Origin: an uncultured Sphingomonadaceae bacterium
Lineage (GTDB): Bacteria > Pseudomonadota > Alphaproteobacteria > Sphingomonadales > Sphingomonadaceae
NCBI GenBank assembly: GCA_947493195.1
Contig: CANLQG010000003.1
Span: forward strand, 186,001 to 250,000
Length of the DNA: 64,000 bases
Direction: 5' to 3'
The position numbers were made by a program, and so were the translations under genes. Under the pieces are notes generated by a model. The model had not been told where the DNA came from and made no database searches. It saw only the letters and a program-made list of their open reading frames with translations. Every line of letters starts with the position of its first letter. The stretch's first letter is position 1. Positions 39,037-51,451 of this stretch are shown here, piece by piece.

Positions 39037-40248
39037 ATGACGTCGGCGCCTCATTATGCGCGCGTGTTCGCAGATGCAATGGCGCTTGTAATCATGGTTA
39101 ACGGTCCGGTAAGCGGCGTCCCTGTCTGGAACGCCTTTCGCGGCGTTGATGTTTGGGCAAGCACTTGGCAGTATGGGCGGGGGGTGGACCAGACCGCTCC
39201 CCGCCCTACACCGCAGCAGCTGCTTGCCCGTCGCCGCCGCGCGCGCCAGACGCGCCGCGCGCTGATCCTGCGCCGACTGGGCGTACTGGCTGCCGTGCTG
39301 GCCGTACCCGCGATCGCTGCGGAAACCGCGTTCGAACCGGACATCCCGCAAGCGCCCGCCAGCACAGTGGAACCGCTCGGCTTCGAGACGCCCGGCGAGA
39401 GCTTTCCCGGTTCGGCTTTTTACTACCTGCAGGATGCGCCGATGGTCGCCGCCCCCGCCTTCACGCCGGCAGGCACCGTTGCAGGGACAGCAGACCTTGC
39501 CCAACCCGCACAGCCGGGGATCGGCCCTGCCGCGGCCGCGCTGGTCGCCATGGGTAGCGGCAGCGATATCATCCGCGCGCAGGAATGCCTGGCCACGGCG
39601 ATCTATTACGAGGCAGCCAGCGAGAGCGACGCTGGCCAGCGCGCTGTAGCCCAGGTGGTGCTGAACCGCGTGGCGCACAGCGCCTGGCCCGATACCGTGT
39701 GCGGCGTGGTCTATCAGGGATCGGCGCGGCGTACGGGTTGCCAGTTCACCTTCACCTGCGACGGATCGCTGGCGCGTCGCCCATCTCGCGGCGCGTGGGA
39801 GCGCGCCAGCCGCATTGCCCGCGCCGCGCTGGCGGGATCGGTGTACGACCCTGTCGGCCTATCCACCCACTATCACACGCTGGCGGTGCATCCCTACTGG
39901 GCACCCAGCCTCTCGCGCACGACGGTGATCGGCGCGCACGTGTTCTACCGCTGGCCGGGCGCGGCGGGAGAGCCCGCCGCTTTCACGTTCCGCTATGGTG
40001 GCGGCGAACCGCAACCCGGCAGGGCGGCCCCTGCCGCCATTGCGCAGGCACAAGGTCCGGACCCGGTGGCGCTGGCCCGGGCAAGTTCGCTGTCCGCCGT
40101 GCCGGACGTCTCTGAAACATCGACGACAAGTGGCAATGCTGCTGGTGTAGCGCCCTCGCCCGCTCCGTCTGCTGCCAATCGCTTGCCACAGGCCGGTGCG
40201 GTGCGCAGCGAATATGCCAACAGCGGGCGCTGGATCGAACGGCCCTGA
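39037..40248 (+). CDS. SleB-type cell-wall hydrolase
   Basis: The frame encodes up to 403 aa. It has a basic stretch (ARRRRARQTRRALILRR) and a membrane/export segment (LGVLAAVLAVPAIAAE). The hydrolase_2 (SleB/CwlJ) domain reads CLATAIYYEAASESDAGQRA, VVLNRVAHSAWPDTVCGVVY, CQFTFTCDG and ATHYHT-like STHYHTLAVHPYWAP. The family cleaves peptidoglycan; the Glu in YYEAASE is the expected catalytic residue. The start is uncertain: 39037 has no Shine-Dalgarno and would overlap the btuB promoter, so ATG 39079 or 39094 or GTG 39184 are alternatives. Confidence 0.88.
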   Translation: MTSAPHYARVFADAMALVIMVNGPVSGVPVWNAFRGVDVWASTWQYGRGVDQTAPRPTPQQLLARRRRARQTRRALILRRLGVLAAVLAVPAIAAETAFEPDIPQAPASTVEPLGFETPGESFPGSAFYYLQDAPMVAAPAFTPAGTVAGTADLAQPAQPGIGPAAAALVAMGSGSDIIRAQECLATAIYYEAASESDAGQRAVAQVVLNRVAHSAWPDTVCGVVYQGSARRTGCQFTFTCDGSLARRPSRGAWERASRIARAALAGSVYDPVGLSTHYHTLAVHPYWAPSLSRTTVIGAHVFYRWPGAAGEPAAFTFRYGGGEPQPGRAAPAAIAQAQGPDPVALARASSLSAVPDVSETSTTSGNAAGVAPSPAPSAANRLPQAGAVRSEYANSGRWIERP

Positions 40249-40377
40249 CCGGGCCTTGCGCCCATCCTCAATGTTTCGGAAACCATCCCTCCCAACCTTC
40301 GCTTAGCGCGCAGGTGGCATGGGAGTGTGCGTCGCCTGTCGCGGCCAAGACCAGAAACATCGGAAGTTCGCCAGACC

Positions 40378-40686
40378 ATGCCCATCCGTTTTGCCGCCTC
40401 GCTCAAGCGTACCACGTGCCGGATGCCGCGCGCACAGGCGCGGGCCATGCGGTTCCAGCCTGCGAACGACAACCGGGGCAAGCGGGTGGCGAGCACGCAC
40501 CTGCACGCGGCGCTGCGCCATTTTGCCGAGCATGGCCTTGCCGCTGCCGACCATGCCCGCCAGCAGGCCCTTGCGGCCGCCGATGCAGGCGATCGGCAAA
40601 GCTTCGAATGGTGGCTGGAAATCTGCCGTGCGCTGGATAGGCGTATGGCCAGCCGCATCGACCTGCCGGTACAGGCTGGCGGCTGA
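40378..40686 (+). CDS. small conserved protein of unknown function
   Basis: A 102-aa protein. It starts MPIRFAASLKRTTCRMPRAQ, then has an alpha-helical part AALRHFAEHGLAAADHARQQ and DRQSFEWWLEICRALDRRMA. I recognise similar short proteins from sphingomonads but no function. ATG 40378 is preceded by GGAAG at an extended distance of about 12 bases. A strong hairpin (AGCGGTTCC...GGAACCGCT, 40729-40765) without a T-tract follows. Confidence 0.7.
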   Translation: MPIRFAASLKRTTCRMPRAQARAMRFQPANDNRGKRVASTHLHAALRHFAEHGLAAADHARQQALAAADAGDRQSFEWWLEICRALDRRMASRIDLPVQAGG

Positions 40687-40886
40687 AAGACCGCTCCGCA
40701 GCAACACCCCCGCTTCCGCTGATGCGCGATAGCGGTTCCTTGCCGCGAAAGTGCGGGGAACCGCTGGCATTGCCGCGCGTCTTGTGATGATATCGCAGGC
40801 AGTATTCCGCGGGTTTATTGCTACTGCGAACTGTTTGCAAAAACAATTGCCTATTGGCTGTTGCAATGCTTTTTCCAGCGCCCTAG

Positions 40887-41942
<1,056 letters not shown>

Positions 41943-41945
41943 CTC

Positions 41946-42028
41946 CGTCACCCCGGCGAAAGCCGGGGTCTCGTGCCGCAAGGGTGCGACATTAGCTGAA
42001 AGAGATCCCGGTTTACGCCGGGATGACG
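41946..42028. repeat. dispersed palindromic element, copy 3
   Basis: Ends CGTCACCCCGGCGAAAGCCG and CGCCGGGATGACG are inverted, with an inner GGGTCTCG / GAGATCCC pairing. It fills the gap between mdh and sucD, where sucC is found in many relatives' gene orders. Confidence 0.87.
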
Positions 42029-42039
42029 AAAGGACGAAG

Positions 42040-42930
42040 ATGAGCATCCTCGTAGACAAAGACACCAAGGTCATCACGCAGGGTATGACCGGTAACACCG
42101 GCACCTTCCACACGCAGCAGGCGCTGGACTACGGCACCAAGATGGTTGCGGGCGTTACCCCCGGCAAGGGCGGCTCCGAGCATCTCGGCCTGCCGCAGTT
42201 CGATACCGTGCGCGAAGCCAAGGAAGCCACCGGAGCGACGGCTTCGTGCATCTATGTGCCGCCGCCCTTCGCGGCCGACGCAATTCTGGAAGCCATCGAG
42301 GCCGAGATCGAGCTGATCATCACCATCACCGAGGGTGTTCCCGTGATGGACATGGTAACCGTGAAGCGCGCGCTGACCGGTTCCAGGTCGCGCCTGATCG
42401 GGCCGAACTGTCCCGGCGTGCTGACCCCGGAAGAATGCAAGATCGGCATCATGCCGGGCAAGATCTTCCAGAAGGGCAGCGTTGGCGTCGTCTCGCGTTC
42501 GGGCACGCTCACCTACGAAGCCGTGCACCAGACCACGGCTGTCGGCCTTGGCCAGACCACCGCTGTCGGCATCGGCGGCGACCCGGTTAACGGCACCAAC
42601 TTCATCGACGTGCTCGACCTGTTCCTGGACGACGATGCCACCAAGTCGATCATCATGATCGGCGAAATCGGCGGCAGCGCGGAAGAAGAGGCTGCCGAGT
42701 TCATCAAGCAGGAAGCAGCCAAGGGCCGCAGCAAGCCGATGGTCGGCTTCATTGCCGGGCGCACCGCACCTCCGGGTCGGCGCATGGGCCACGCCGGTGC
42801 CATCGTGTCCGGCGGCAAGGGCGATGCGGAAAGCAAGATCGCGGCAATGGAAGATGCGGGTATCCGCGTTTCCCCCAGCCCCAGCGAGCTTGGCACCACT
42901 CTGGATGCGCTGCTGAAGGAACTGGCGTAA
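42040..42930 (+). CDS. sucD: succinyl-CoA synthetase alpha subunit
   Basis: A 296-aa subunit that carries the CoA-binding fold and the phosphohistidine. [20 protein letters not shown] gives the family start, PPPFAADAI and GPNCPGV follow, and the active-site His is in [17 protein letters not shown] (H251). The partner beta subunit gene sucC is not in this window. It is followed by sucA after 48 bp. Confidence 0.97.
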   Translation: MSILVDKDTKVITQGMTGNTGTFHTQQALDYGTKMVAGVTPGKGGSEHLGLPQFDTVREAKEATGATASCIYVPPPFAADAILEAIEAEIELIITITEGVPVMDMVTVKRALTGSRSRLIGPNCPGVLTPEECKIGIMPGKIFQKGSVGVVSRSGTLTYEAVHQTTAVGLGQTTAVGIGGDPVNGTNFIDVLDLFLDDDATKSIIMIGEIGGSAEEEAAEFIKQEAAKGRSKPMVGFIAGRTAPPGRRMGHAGAIVSGGKGDAESKIAAMEDAGIRVSPSPSELGTTLDALLKELA

Positions 42931-42978
42931 CCACCTGCCCGTTCAGGGCAATGCGGTTCAAGAAATGCGAGGCCCACG

Positions 42979-45816
42979 ATGGGTAAAGAGCCTGACAATT
43001 TCCTCCCCGAGATGCCGCCGCAGGAAGGCGCGCAACCGGGCCCATCGTGGGGCAACCCGCGCTGGCCGCTGACGGACGACGCCGGCGGCTGGTCGCAGGC
43101 CATGGATCCGACCGACATGGTCGCCGTGGTCAAGCAGGCAGCTGCCAAGGCTGGCAAGCCGACCGATTCCGCTTCTATCGAGGCGGCGGCGCGCGATGCC
43201 ATTCAGGCCATGCTGCTGATCCGCCTTTACCGCGTGCGCGGACACCTGGCGGCCAAGCTGGATCCGCTGGGGCTGTCGCATACGGCAGAGCCGGAAGAGC
43301 TTTCGCTCGCCTGGCACGGCTTTGGCGGGAAGGAAGACAAGGAAGTCTACGTCGGCGGCGCTTTTGGCTTCGACTGGGTCAAGGTTGGCGACCTCTACAA
43401 TGCGCTGCGCATCACCTATTGCGGGCACGTGGGCCTGGAATACATGCACATCGCCGATACCGAGGAACGGAGGTTCCTGCAGGACAGGTTCGAAAGCCCC
43501 GAAGAAACCATCCAGTTCACGCCGGAAGGCAAGAAAGCCATCCTGCAGGCGGTGATCCGGGGCGAGGAGTACGAGAAGTACCTCGCCAAGAAGTACGTCG
43601 GCACCAAGCGCTTCGGCCTCGACGGCGGGGAATCGATGATCCCGGCGCTGGAAGCGGTCATCAAGTATGGCGGCGCTCTGGGCGTGCGTGAGATCATCTA
43701 CGGCATGGCCCACCGCGGCCGCCTGAACGTGCTCGCGAACGTGATGGCAAAGCCCTACAAGGTCATCTTCCACGAATTCTCGGGCGGCAGCTCAAACCCC
43801 GACGATGTCGGCGGTTCGGGTGACGTGAAATACCACCTCGGCACCAGCACGGACCGCGAGTTCGACGGCATCAAGGTTCACATGAGCCTGGTGCCCAACC
43901 CCTCGCACCTGGAAGCGGTAGACCCCGTCGTGCTGGGCAAGACCCGCGCGCAGCAGGCCTTTCGCGACGATCTGGACAATCACGAGCAGGTGCTGCCTGT
44001 GCTGATCCACGGCGACGCGGCCTTTGCCGGGCAAGGCGTGGTGTGGGAATGCTTCGGCCTTTCCGGCGTGCGCGGTTACAACACCGGCGGCTGCATCCAC
44101 TTTGTCATCAACAACCAGATCGGCTTCACCACCAGCCCCAAGTTCGCGCGGTCCAGCCCCTACCCGTCCGACGTGGCAAAGGGCGTGCAGGCGCCGATCC
44201 TGCACGTCAACGGCGACGATCCCGAGGCAGTGACCTTTGCCTGCAAGCTGGCCATCGAGTATCGCCAGACCTTCAAGCGCGACATTGTGATCGACATGTG
44301 GTGCTATCGCCGCTTCGGCCACAACGAGGGTGACGAGCCCAAGTTTACCCAGCCGCTGATGTACGACGAGATCAAGAGCCATCCGCGCGTCTCGGAAATC
44401 TATTCCGAGCGGCTGAAAAGCGAAGGCGTGCTGGAAGAAGGCACCGCGCCCGAAATCCGCTCGCAGTTCATTGCCCACCTCGACGAACAGTTCGAAGCGG
44501 CCAAGACCTACAAGCCCAACGAGATCGACTGGTTCGCCGGGCGCTGGAGCGGCCTGCACAAGCCCGCCGATCCCGAATCCGCGCGCCGCAACGCCGAAAC
44601 GGGCATCGAGAAGAAGCTGTTCGACAGCCTGGGCCGCACCCTGACGACCGTCCCCGACGATCTCGACATTCACAAGACGCTGGGCCGCGTGCTGGATGCC
44701 AAGCGCGAGATGTTCAAGACTGGCGAAGGCTTCGATTGGGCCACGGCAGAAGCGCTGGCCTTCGGCAGCCTGGTAACCGAAGGCTTTGGCGTGCGTTTGT
44801 CGGGACAGGATTCGGGTCGCGGCACCTTCAGCCAGCGGCACGCAATCTGGGTCGACCAGAACAGCGAAGAGAAATACGTTCCACTGGCCTCCCTGCCCCA
44901 CGGCAAGTTCGAGGTGTACGATTCCACGCTCAGCGAGTTCGGCGTGCTGGGCTTCGAATACGGGTTCGCCCTGGCCGATCCCAAGACCCTGGTTCTGTGG
45001 GAAGCGCAGTTCGGCGATTTCGCCAACGGCGCGCAGGTGATGATCGACCAGTTCATCGCCGCGGGCGAAGTGAAGTGGCAGCGTGCCAACGGCCTCGTGA
45101 TGCTGCTGCCGCACGGATACGAGGGACAGGGACCGGAGCACTCCTCCGCCCGCCTCGAACGCTTCCTGCAACTGTGCGCGAATGACAACATCCAGGTGTG
45201 CAACATCACCAGCCCGGCGAACTATTTCCACGTGCTGCGCCGCCAGATGCTGCGTCCGTTCCGCAAGCCGCTCATCATCATGAGCCCCAAGAGCCTGCTG
45301 CGCCATCCCAAGGCGAAGAGCGAGGCAAGCCTGTTCCAGACCGACAGCCATTTCCGCCGCATCCTATCCGACGAGACGGAGATCGAGGACAGCAAGGTGC
45401 GTCGCCTGGTGCTGTGTTCGGGTAAGGTCGCCTACGACCTGATGGAAAAGCGCGACGAGGAAGGTGTTGACGATGTCTCCATCGTGCGCATCGAGCAGCT
45501 CTATCCCTTCCCCGGCGAACCCCTGGCCGTGCGCATGAAGCGCATGACCAACTTGGAGGAAGTCGTCTGGTGCCAGGAAGAGCCGCACAACAACGGCTCG
45601 TGGTTCTTCGTGCAGAACCGCATCGAGGATGCGCTGACCGCCGCCGGCCACGATGGCATGCGCCCCCGGTATGCCGGGCGCGAGGAAGCGGCGTCCCCCG
45701 CCACCGGCTATGCCAAGCGCCACCAGGCCCAGCAGGAAGCGCTGGTCTCGGTCGCACTCGGCCTTTCGGAACGGGGCAAGACCGCCGCTTCGCGCAAGTC
45801 GCGCAACACGAATTAA
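42979..45816 (+). CDS. sucA: 2-oxoglutarate dehydrogenase E1 component
   Basis: A 945-aa thiamine-diphosphate decarboxylase. Residues 70-115 give the E1 N-terminal RLYRVRGHLAAKLDPLGL. GMAHRGRLNVLANV and LIHGDAAFAGQGVVWECFGL are E1 signatures, as is NNQIGFTTSPK. ThDP-binding HGDAAFAGQG...NNQIGF and the C-terminal LLPHGYEGQGPEHSSARLER are intact. It is part of the sucD-sucA-sucB-lpd order, so the whole ODH complex plus dihydrolipoyl dehydrogenase is co-encoded. Confidence 0.98.
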   Translation: MGKEPDNFLPEMPPQEGAQPGPSWGNPRWPLTDDAGGWSQAMDPTDMVAVVKQAAAKAGKPTDSASIEAAARDAIQAMLLIRLYRVRGHLAAKLDPLGLSHTAEPEELSLAWHGFGGKEDKEVYVGGAFGFDWVKVGDLYNALRITYCGHVGLEYMHIADTEERRFLQDRFESPEETIQFTPEGKKAILQAVIRGEEYEKYLAKKYVGTKRFGLDGGESMIPALEAVIKYGGALGVREIIYGMAHRGRLNVLANVMAKPYKVIFHEFSGGSSNPDDVGGSGDVKYHLGTSTDREFDGIKVHMSLVPNPSHLEAVDPVVLGKTRAQQAFRDDLDNHEQVLPVLIHGDAAFAGQGVVWECFGLSGVRGYNTGGCIHFVINNQIGFTTSPKFARSSPYPSDVAKGVQAPILHVNGDDPEAVTFACKLAIEYRQTFKRDIVIDMWCYRRFGHNEGDEPKFTQPLMYDEIKSHPRVSEIYSERLKSEGVLEEGTAPEIRSQFIAHLDEQFEAAKTYKPNEIDWFAGRWSGLHKPADPESARRNAETGIEKKLFDSLGRTLTTVPDDLDIHKTLGRVLDAKREMFKTGEGFDWATAEALAFGSLVTEGFGVRLSGQDSGRGTFSQRHAIWVDQNSEEKYVPLASLPHGKFEVYDSTLSEFGVLGFEYGFALADPKTLVLWEAQFGDFANGAQVMIDQFIAAGEVKWQRANGLVMLLPHGYEGQGPEHSSARLERFLQLCANDNIQVCNITSPANYFHVLRRQMLRPFRKPLIIMSPKSLLRHPKAKSEASLFQTDSHFRRILSDETEIEDSKVRRLVLCSGKVAYDLMEKRDEEGVDDVSIVRIEQLYPFPGEPLAVRMKRMTNLEEVVWCQEEPHNNGSWFFVQNRIEDALTAAGHDGMRPRYAGREEAASPATGYAKRHQAQQEALVSVALGLSERGKTAASRKSRNTN

Positions 45817-45843
45817 GAGCTAGAGAGCCAAGGAAACGACCGC

Positions 45844-47106
45844 ATGGCAACCGAAGTAAAAGTCCCCACGCTTGGTGAATCGGTCACCGAGGCTACCGTT
45901 GGCGAATGGCTGAAGAAGCCCGGCGATGCCGTGGCGGCCGACGAGCCGATCGCCAGCCTTGAAACCGACAAAGTGGCCGTTGAAGTCCCCTCGCCCGTCG
46001 ATGGCGTGCTGGCGGAATTCACCGTCGAGCTGGGCGAAACTGTCGAGGTCGGCGCCGTGATTGCGCGTATCGAGGAAGGGGCGGAAGGAAAGTCTTCGTC
46101 CAAGCCCGCCGCTGCCAAGAGCGACGACGGCGCGGCCAAGGAAAGCGCCAGGGAAATGGAAAAGCTTCCCGACGATGGCGGCAATGATGACGCGAAAGGC
46201 GGCGATGCGCCCACGATGTCCCCCGCCGTGCGCCGCGCGGTGCTGGAACACGGGGTCGACCCCACCACCATCAAGGGCACCGGCAAGGACGGCCGCCTGA
46301 CCAAGGAAGATGTGCTGGCGGCTGCCAAATCGAAGAGCTCCGGCGACGGTGCGCCTGCCCCTACGCCGACCCCCACGCCCGCCCCCGCACCTTCAGCCAA
46401 GGGCGAGCGGCGCGAGGAACGCGTCAAGATGACGCGCATGCGCCAGACCATCGCCAGGCGCCTGAAGGGCGCGCAGGAAGAGGCGGCGCTGCTGACCACC
46501 TTCAACGATTGCGACATGACCGCCGTGATCGAGGCGCGCGAAGCCTACAAGGACGTGTTCGCCAAGAAGCATGGCATCAAGCTGGGCTTCATGTCGTTCT
46601 TCGCCAAGGCCGCGGCACTGGCACTGAAGGACGTGCCTGCCGTGAACGCGCAGATCGACGGCGACGAAATCGTCTACCACGACTATGTCGATCTGTCGGT
46701 TGCGGTCTCCGCGCCGAACGGGCTGGTGGTTCCCGTGGTCCGCTCCATCGACCAGATGAGCTTCGCCGAGATCGAGCTTGCCATCGCCGACTTCGGCAAG
46801 CGCGCCAAGGAAGGCGAGCTGACCATGGAAGACATGCGCGGCGGCACCTTCACCATCTCGAATGGCGGCGTGTTCGGATCGCTGATGTCGACGCCGATCA
46901 TCAATCCGCCGCAGTCTGCCGTGCTGGGCCTGCACCGTATCGAGGATCGCCCCGTCGCCGTGAACGGCGAAGTGGTGATCCGCCCGATGATGTACCTCGC
47001 CCTGTCATACGACCATCGCATCATCGACGGTCGTGAGGCTGTGACCGCGCTCAAGATCATGAAGGAAGCGATCGAGGATCCGATGCGGATGCTGATCGAC
47101 CTGTGA
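45844..47106 (+). CDS. sucB: dihydrolipoyl succinyltransferase (ODH E2)
   Basis: A 420-aa E2 subunit. A single lipoyl domain has ETDKVAVEV with lipoyl Lys 43. A Glu/Lys/Ala-rich linker precedes the peripheral-subunit-binding domain ([20 protein letters not shown]), then a Pro/Ala linker. The catalytic core has [19 protein letters not shown] and the active-site [12 protein letters not shown]. Start ATG 45844 follows AAGGAAACGACCGC. It ends with a GTGA shared with the possible GTG start of the next gene. Confidence 0.97.
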   Translation: MATEVKVPTLGESVTEATVGEWLKKPGDAVAADEPIASLETDKVAVEVPSPVDGVLAEFTVELGETVEVGAVIARIEEGAEGKSSSKPAAAKSDDGAAKESAREMEKLPDDGGNDDAKGGDAPTMSPAVRRAVLEHGVDPTTIKGTGKDGRLTKEDVLAAAKSKSSGDGAPAPTPTPTPAPAPSAKGERREERVKMTRMRQTIARRLKGAQEEAALLTTFNDCDMTAVIEAREAYKDVFAKKHGIKLGFMSFFAKAAALALKDVPAVNAQIDGDEIVYHDYVDLSVAVSAPNGLVVPVVRSIDQMSFAEIELAIADFGKRAKEGELTMEDMRGGTFTISNGGVFGSLMSTPIINPPQSAVLGLHRIEDRPVAVNGEVVIRPMMYLALSYDHRIIDGREAVTALKIMKEAIEDPMRMLIDL

Positions 47107-47117
47107 GGGTGACGCAC

Positions 47118-47439
47118 ATGTATCGACACGTTCTCCTGCTGCTGGGCACAGTGTCTCTTGGTGGATGCGACGCCGCGACCGATATTGCCGGAGATGCGTT
47201 CGAAGGCGAACTGCGTAACGCTGCAACGGCCCAGTGTTTGCAGGTGGCCGAGAATGCGAGCATAGCAGGCCCCCGCATCAGCCAGGTGTGCGAATGCGTA
47301 GCGGATACCTATATCGAAGACCCCGATCTCACACTGGAAGACATGAGCCAGGATCGGGTCACATCCATCGTCAACGATTGCGCGGCCTCCACGGACCCCG
47401 ATCTTGAAACGAACCAATCGACACCAGCGGAGGAAGCAG

Positions 47440-47447
<8 letters not shown>
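47118..47447 (+). CDS. small lipoprotein inserted between sucB and lpd
   Basis: A 109-aa protein beginning MYRHVLLLLGTVSLGGCDAA, a short signal with lipobox LGGC. The mature part has AQCLQVAENAS, QVCECVADTY and IVNDCAAS, four cysteines that could pair or bind metal. ATG 47118 has GAGGGTG upstream; a GTG at 47103, overlapping the sucB stop, is the alternative. Its end overlaps lpd by 8 bp, so it is translated within the TCA operon. Function unknown. Confidence 0.7.
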
Positions 47448-48855
<1,408 letters not shown>

Positions 48856-48856
48856 G

Positions 48857-49675
48857 GTGGCGTTACGGGATCGCGTACCGGCGCTGCTTGCGCTCGCGAT
48901 CCCGGTGCTGGCGGGTGCGCTGTACATGGCGCTCGCCGGCGCTCCTTCGCACTACGCGCTGACCAACCTTGGCGCGCTGGTGCTGGCCTGCCTGTGGATC
49001 CTGGCCGGTCGCGGTCCGCACACCTCGCTCAGCCGCCACCTGATGACGGGTATTCTGCTGTTTACGCTGCTGGCTGCGCTGGCAGTCAGTCCGCCGGCGA
49101 TATCCGTTTCCGGAGACCGCGTGCTGCGCTGGTTCCCGCTCGGTCCGCTCACCCTGCACACTGGCATGCTGGTGGCCCCGGCCCTGTGCGTACTGGCCGC
49201 CCGGCACAGGACACTTGCGGCTCCGATCCTGCTGGCTGCGATCGTTTGCGTCTGGTTCCAGCCGGACGCGGCGACCGGGTTCGCCCTGACATTCGCTGCC
49301 GTAGGGCTGCACCATGTCACCCGCGACTGGAGGGTCGGGCTGGTCGCGATTGCGGGATTCTTCGCCTCGATCAACATGGCCCTGCGCGGCGAACTGCCGC
49401 CGCAGCCTTTCGTGGAGCGAGTGCTGGTCGAGGCTGCCAGTAGCAACATTGCTGCCACTCTCGCGCTTGGCCTGGCGCTGGCGGCGGCGTTCGCGCTGTT
49501 GCTGTTCGCCATACCGTTCGACAGGGCAACGCGGTTCGCGCTGGCGGGGCTGCTGTTCGGTTTCGCCGTTCTTTCCCTTATGTCGAACTACCCCACCCCG
49601 TTGATCGGCTACGGCGCGTCGTCCATACTCGGCTTCGGCCTTGCCCTAGGACTGCACAGGATACCCAAGAGATGA
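48857..49675 (+). CDS. integral membrane protein of unknown function
   Basis: A 272-aa protein with about eight hydrophobic helices (VPALLALAIPVLAGALYMAL, NLGALVLACLWILAG, HLMTGILLFTLLAALAV and so on). Helix and loop composition resembles no transporter family I can name. The start is GTG 48857, one base after the lpd stop. Its end overlaps the VOC gene by ATGA, so the two are coupled. Confidence 0.78.
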   Translation: MALRDRVPALLALAIPVLAGALYMALAGAPSHYALTNLGALVLACLWILAGRGPHTSLSRHLMTGILLFTLLAALAVSPPAISVSGDRVLRWFPLGPLTLHTGMLVAPALCVLAARHRTLAAPILLAAIVCVWFQPDAATGFALTFAAVGLHHVTRDWRVGLVAIAGFFASINMALRGELPPQPFVERVLVEAASSNIAATLALGLALAAAFALLLFAIPFDRATRFALAGLLFGFAVLSLMSNYPTPLIGYGASSILGFGLALGLHRIPKR

Positions 49676-50103
49676 CCCAGCTTTCTCCCTTCCACCTCGC
49701 CTTCCCCGTCGACAACCTGGAGGCTGCCCGCGAGTTCTGGGGCGAGGTGATGGGCTGCAAGGAAGGGCGGTCCAGCCAGGACTGGTGCGATTTCGACTTC
49801 TATGGCCACCAGATCGTGGCGCACCAGGCACCCAGCATCGTGGCCAAGGCCGGACACGGCACAAATGCGGTGGACGGTGATGACGTGCCCGTGCCACATT
49901 TCGGCATCGTGCTGGGCATGGACGAATGGAAGGCGCTGGCCGAGCGGCTGATCGAAAAAGGCGTGCAGTTCGATATCGCCCCTCGCGTGCGCTTCAAGGG
50001 AGAGCCGGGCGAACAGGCGACGATGTTCTTCCGCGATCCGGCTGGCAACGCCATCGAGATGAAGGCCTTTGCCGACCGTTCGAAACTGTTTGCCACGCAC
50101 TAG
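49672..50103 (+). CDS. VOC-fold glyoxalase/dioxygenase-family protein
   Basis: A 143-aa vicinal-oxygen-chelate protein. LSPFHLAFPVDNLEAAREFW is the first module start with the metal-type His (H8). VPHFGIVLGMDEW opens the second module and FFRDPAGNAIEMKAF holds the closing Glu. The composition fits a small stand-alone metalloprotein (extradiol dioxygenase or glyoxalase type), but the substrate is unknown. It overlaps the preceding membrane-protein gene by 4 bp. Confidence 0.86.
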   Translation: MTQLSPFHLAFPVDNLEAAREFWGEVMGCKEGRSSQDWCDFDFYGHQIVAHQAPSIVAKAGHGTNAVDGDDVPVPHFGIVLGMDEWKALAERLIEKGVQFDIAPRVRFKGEPGEQATMFFRDPAGNAIEMKAFADRSKLFATH

Positions 50104-50135
50104 CGGCGCAAGGCCAGAGCGCCTATCGGGCGAAA

Positions 50136-50828
50136 ATGACACAACAGAAAATCATGCGGCTCTTTGCCAGGTGGCATATCTGGCTTGGCTGGCTGGTGGG
50201 CTTGCCAGTGCTGATGTGGACGGTGACCGGGCTCATCATGGTATGGCACCCTATCGAGCACGTGCGTGGCAACCACCTGCGCGCCGAATTGCCGCCCGTG
50301 CAGACGCGGGCTTTGGTGCTGCCGCAGCTGGATAGCCCGGTGCGCAGCCTCAGCCTGCAAAGCCTGCCGGACGGGCCGGGATGGATCGTGGTGCAGGACG
50401 ACGGTAACCGCGTCCGCTATTCCGCAACGGATGGCAGTCCCTACTCCGCGGTGGAACAGGACGATGCCAGGTCGATAGCCGCGGCGGCCTATGCTGGTGA
50501 CGCAGCGCTGGAAGCCGTCACCTTCTTCCCGGCCGACGCCAATCCCCTGGACCTGCGCGCTGGCGTGGATGCCTGGCAGGCGCGCTTTGCCGATGACACC
50601 CACATCTACATTCACGCGCAGACTGGCGAAGTGCTGGCCGTGCGCAGCGGGTGGTGGCGGGTCTTCGATTTCATGTGGGGGTTGCATATCATGGACCTGC
50701 AGGAGCGCGAGGACACCAGCCATCCGGTCCTGATCATCTTTGCCGCCTTGGGCGTGGCCGGGTCGCTGCTCGGCTGCGCGCTGATGTTTCGTCGACGCAG
50801 GCCACGGGTAAAAGGGGCAAGGGCATGA
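50136..50828 (+). CDS. PepSY-domain membrane protein
   Basis: A 230-aa protein. ARWHIWLGWLVGLPVLMWTV, then TGLIMVWHPIEHVRGNHL, is the first helix with haem- or metal-type His residues typical of PepSY/PiuB-like proteins. The central periplasmic part ends DTHIYIHAQTGEVLAVRSGW, then WRVFDFMWGLHIMDLQ and a second helix. Such proteins occur in iron/flavin reduction systems, but the role here is not shown. It overlaps the TRIC gene by ATGA. Confidence 0.85.
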   Translation: MTQQKIMRLFARWHIWLGWLVGLPVLMWTVTGLIMVWHPIEHVRGNHLRAELPPVQTRALVLPQLDSPVRSLSLQSLPDGPGWIVVQDDGNRVRYSATDGSPYSAVEQDDARSIAAAAYAGDAALEAVTFFPADANPLDLRAGVDAWQARFADDTHIYIHAQTGEVLAVRSGWWRVFDFMWGLHIMDLQEREDTSHPVLIIFAALGVAGSLLGCALMFRRRRPRVKGARA

Positions 50829-51451
50829 TCGCGCCGGTCCTGCCCCCGTTCCTGGACCTTGGCGGCACCGCCGTCTTCGCCCTCTCCGGGGCGCTGCTGG
50901 CCGCACGGCTTAACCAGACATTCGTGACCTGCGCCTTTTTCGCGCTGCTGACCGGTGTGGGCGGCGGCTCCGTGCGCGATGCCCTGTTGGGAGTGCCCGC
51001 ATTCTGGTTGCGCGATTTCTATGTCGCCCCGGTCATCCTCGTCACCGCGCTGATCGCGTGGTTCATTCCGCGCAAGTGGTGGCAGGGCCGCGATAGCTGG
51101 CTCGAATGGGCCGACGCCATGGGCCTGGCGCTGTTCAGTACGCTGGGCGTTGCCAAGGCGCTGGCATTCGACGTTGCACCGCTGGCGGCAATCATTCTTG
51201 GCGTGGTGACAGGTTGCGTGGGCGGGATCGTGCGTGACGTGATCGCGGGCGTGCCGTCCATCCTGATGCGGCCGGAACTTTATGTGACAGCCGCGGCCCT
51301 TGCCTCTTCGTTATGCGGGGTCATGCTGCTACTTGGGATGCAGCAAGGCTGGGCAATGGCAATTGCCGCGCTCGCAGGTTTCACACTGCGGGGCGCAGCG
51401 ATGGTTTGGCGGATCGAACTGCCCGCCTATTCGAAGGAAGCCAGCAGCTAG
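50825..51451 (+). CDS. TRIC/UPF0126 (YadS-like) membrane channel protein
   Basis: A 208-aa protein with about six to seven hydrophobic helices in two repeats. Each repeat has the family's GGGSVRDALLGVPAFWLRDF- and GCVGGIVRDVIAGVPSILMR-type motif. Bacterial TRIC-type proteins conduct monovalent cations in structural work on homologues; the physiological role is unknown. The end overlaps by four bases with the convergent gene on the other strand. Confidence 0.92.
   Translation: MIAPVLPPFLDLGGTAVFALSGALLAARLNQTFVTCAFFALLTGVGGGSVRDALLGVPAFWLRDFYVAPVILVTALIAWFIPRKWWQGRDSWLEWADAMGLALFSTLGVAKALAFDVAPLAAIILGVVTGCVGGIVRDVIAGVPSILMRPELYVTAAALASSLCGVMLLLGMQQGWAMAIAALAGFTLRGAAMVWRIELPAYSKEASS

Noticed and set aside
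40729..40765. Terminator after the 102-aa gene
   Set aside because: The hairpin is strong but has no T-tract; it may be a regulatory stem, so it was not listed as a terminator.
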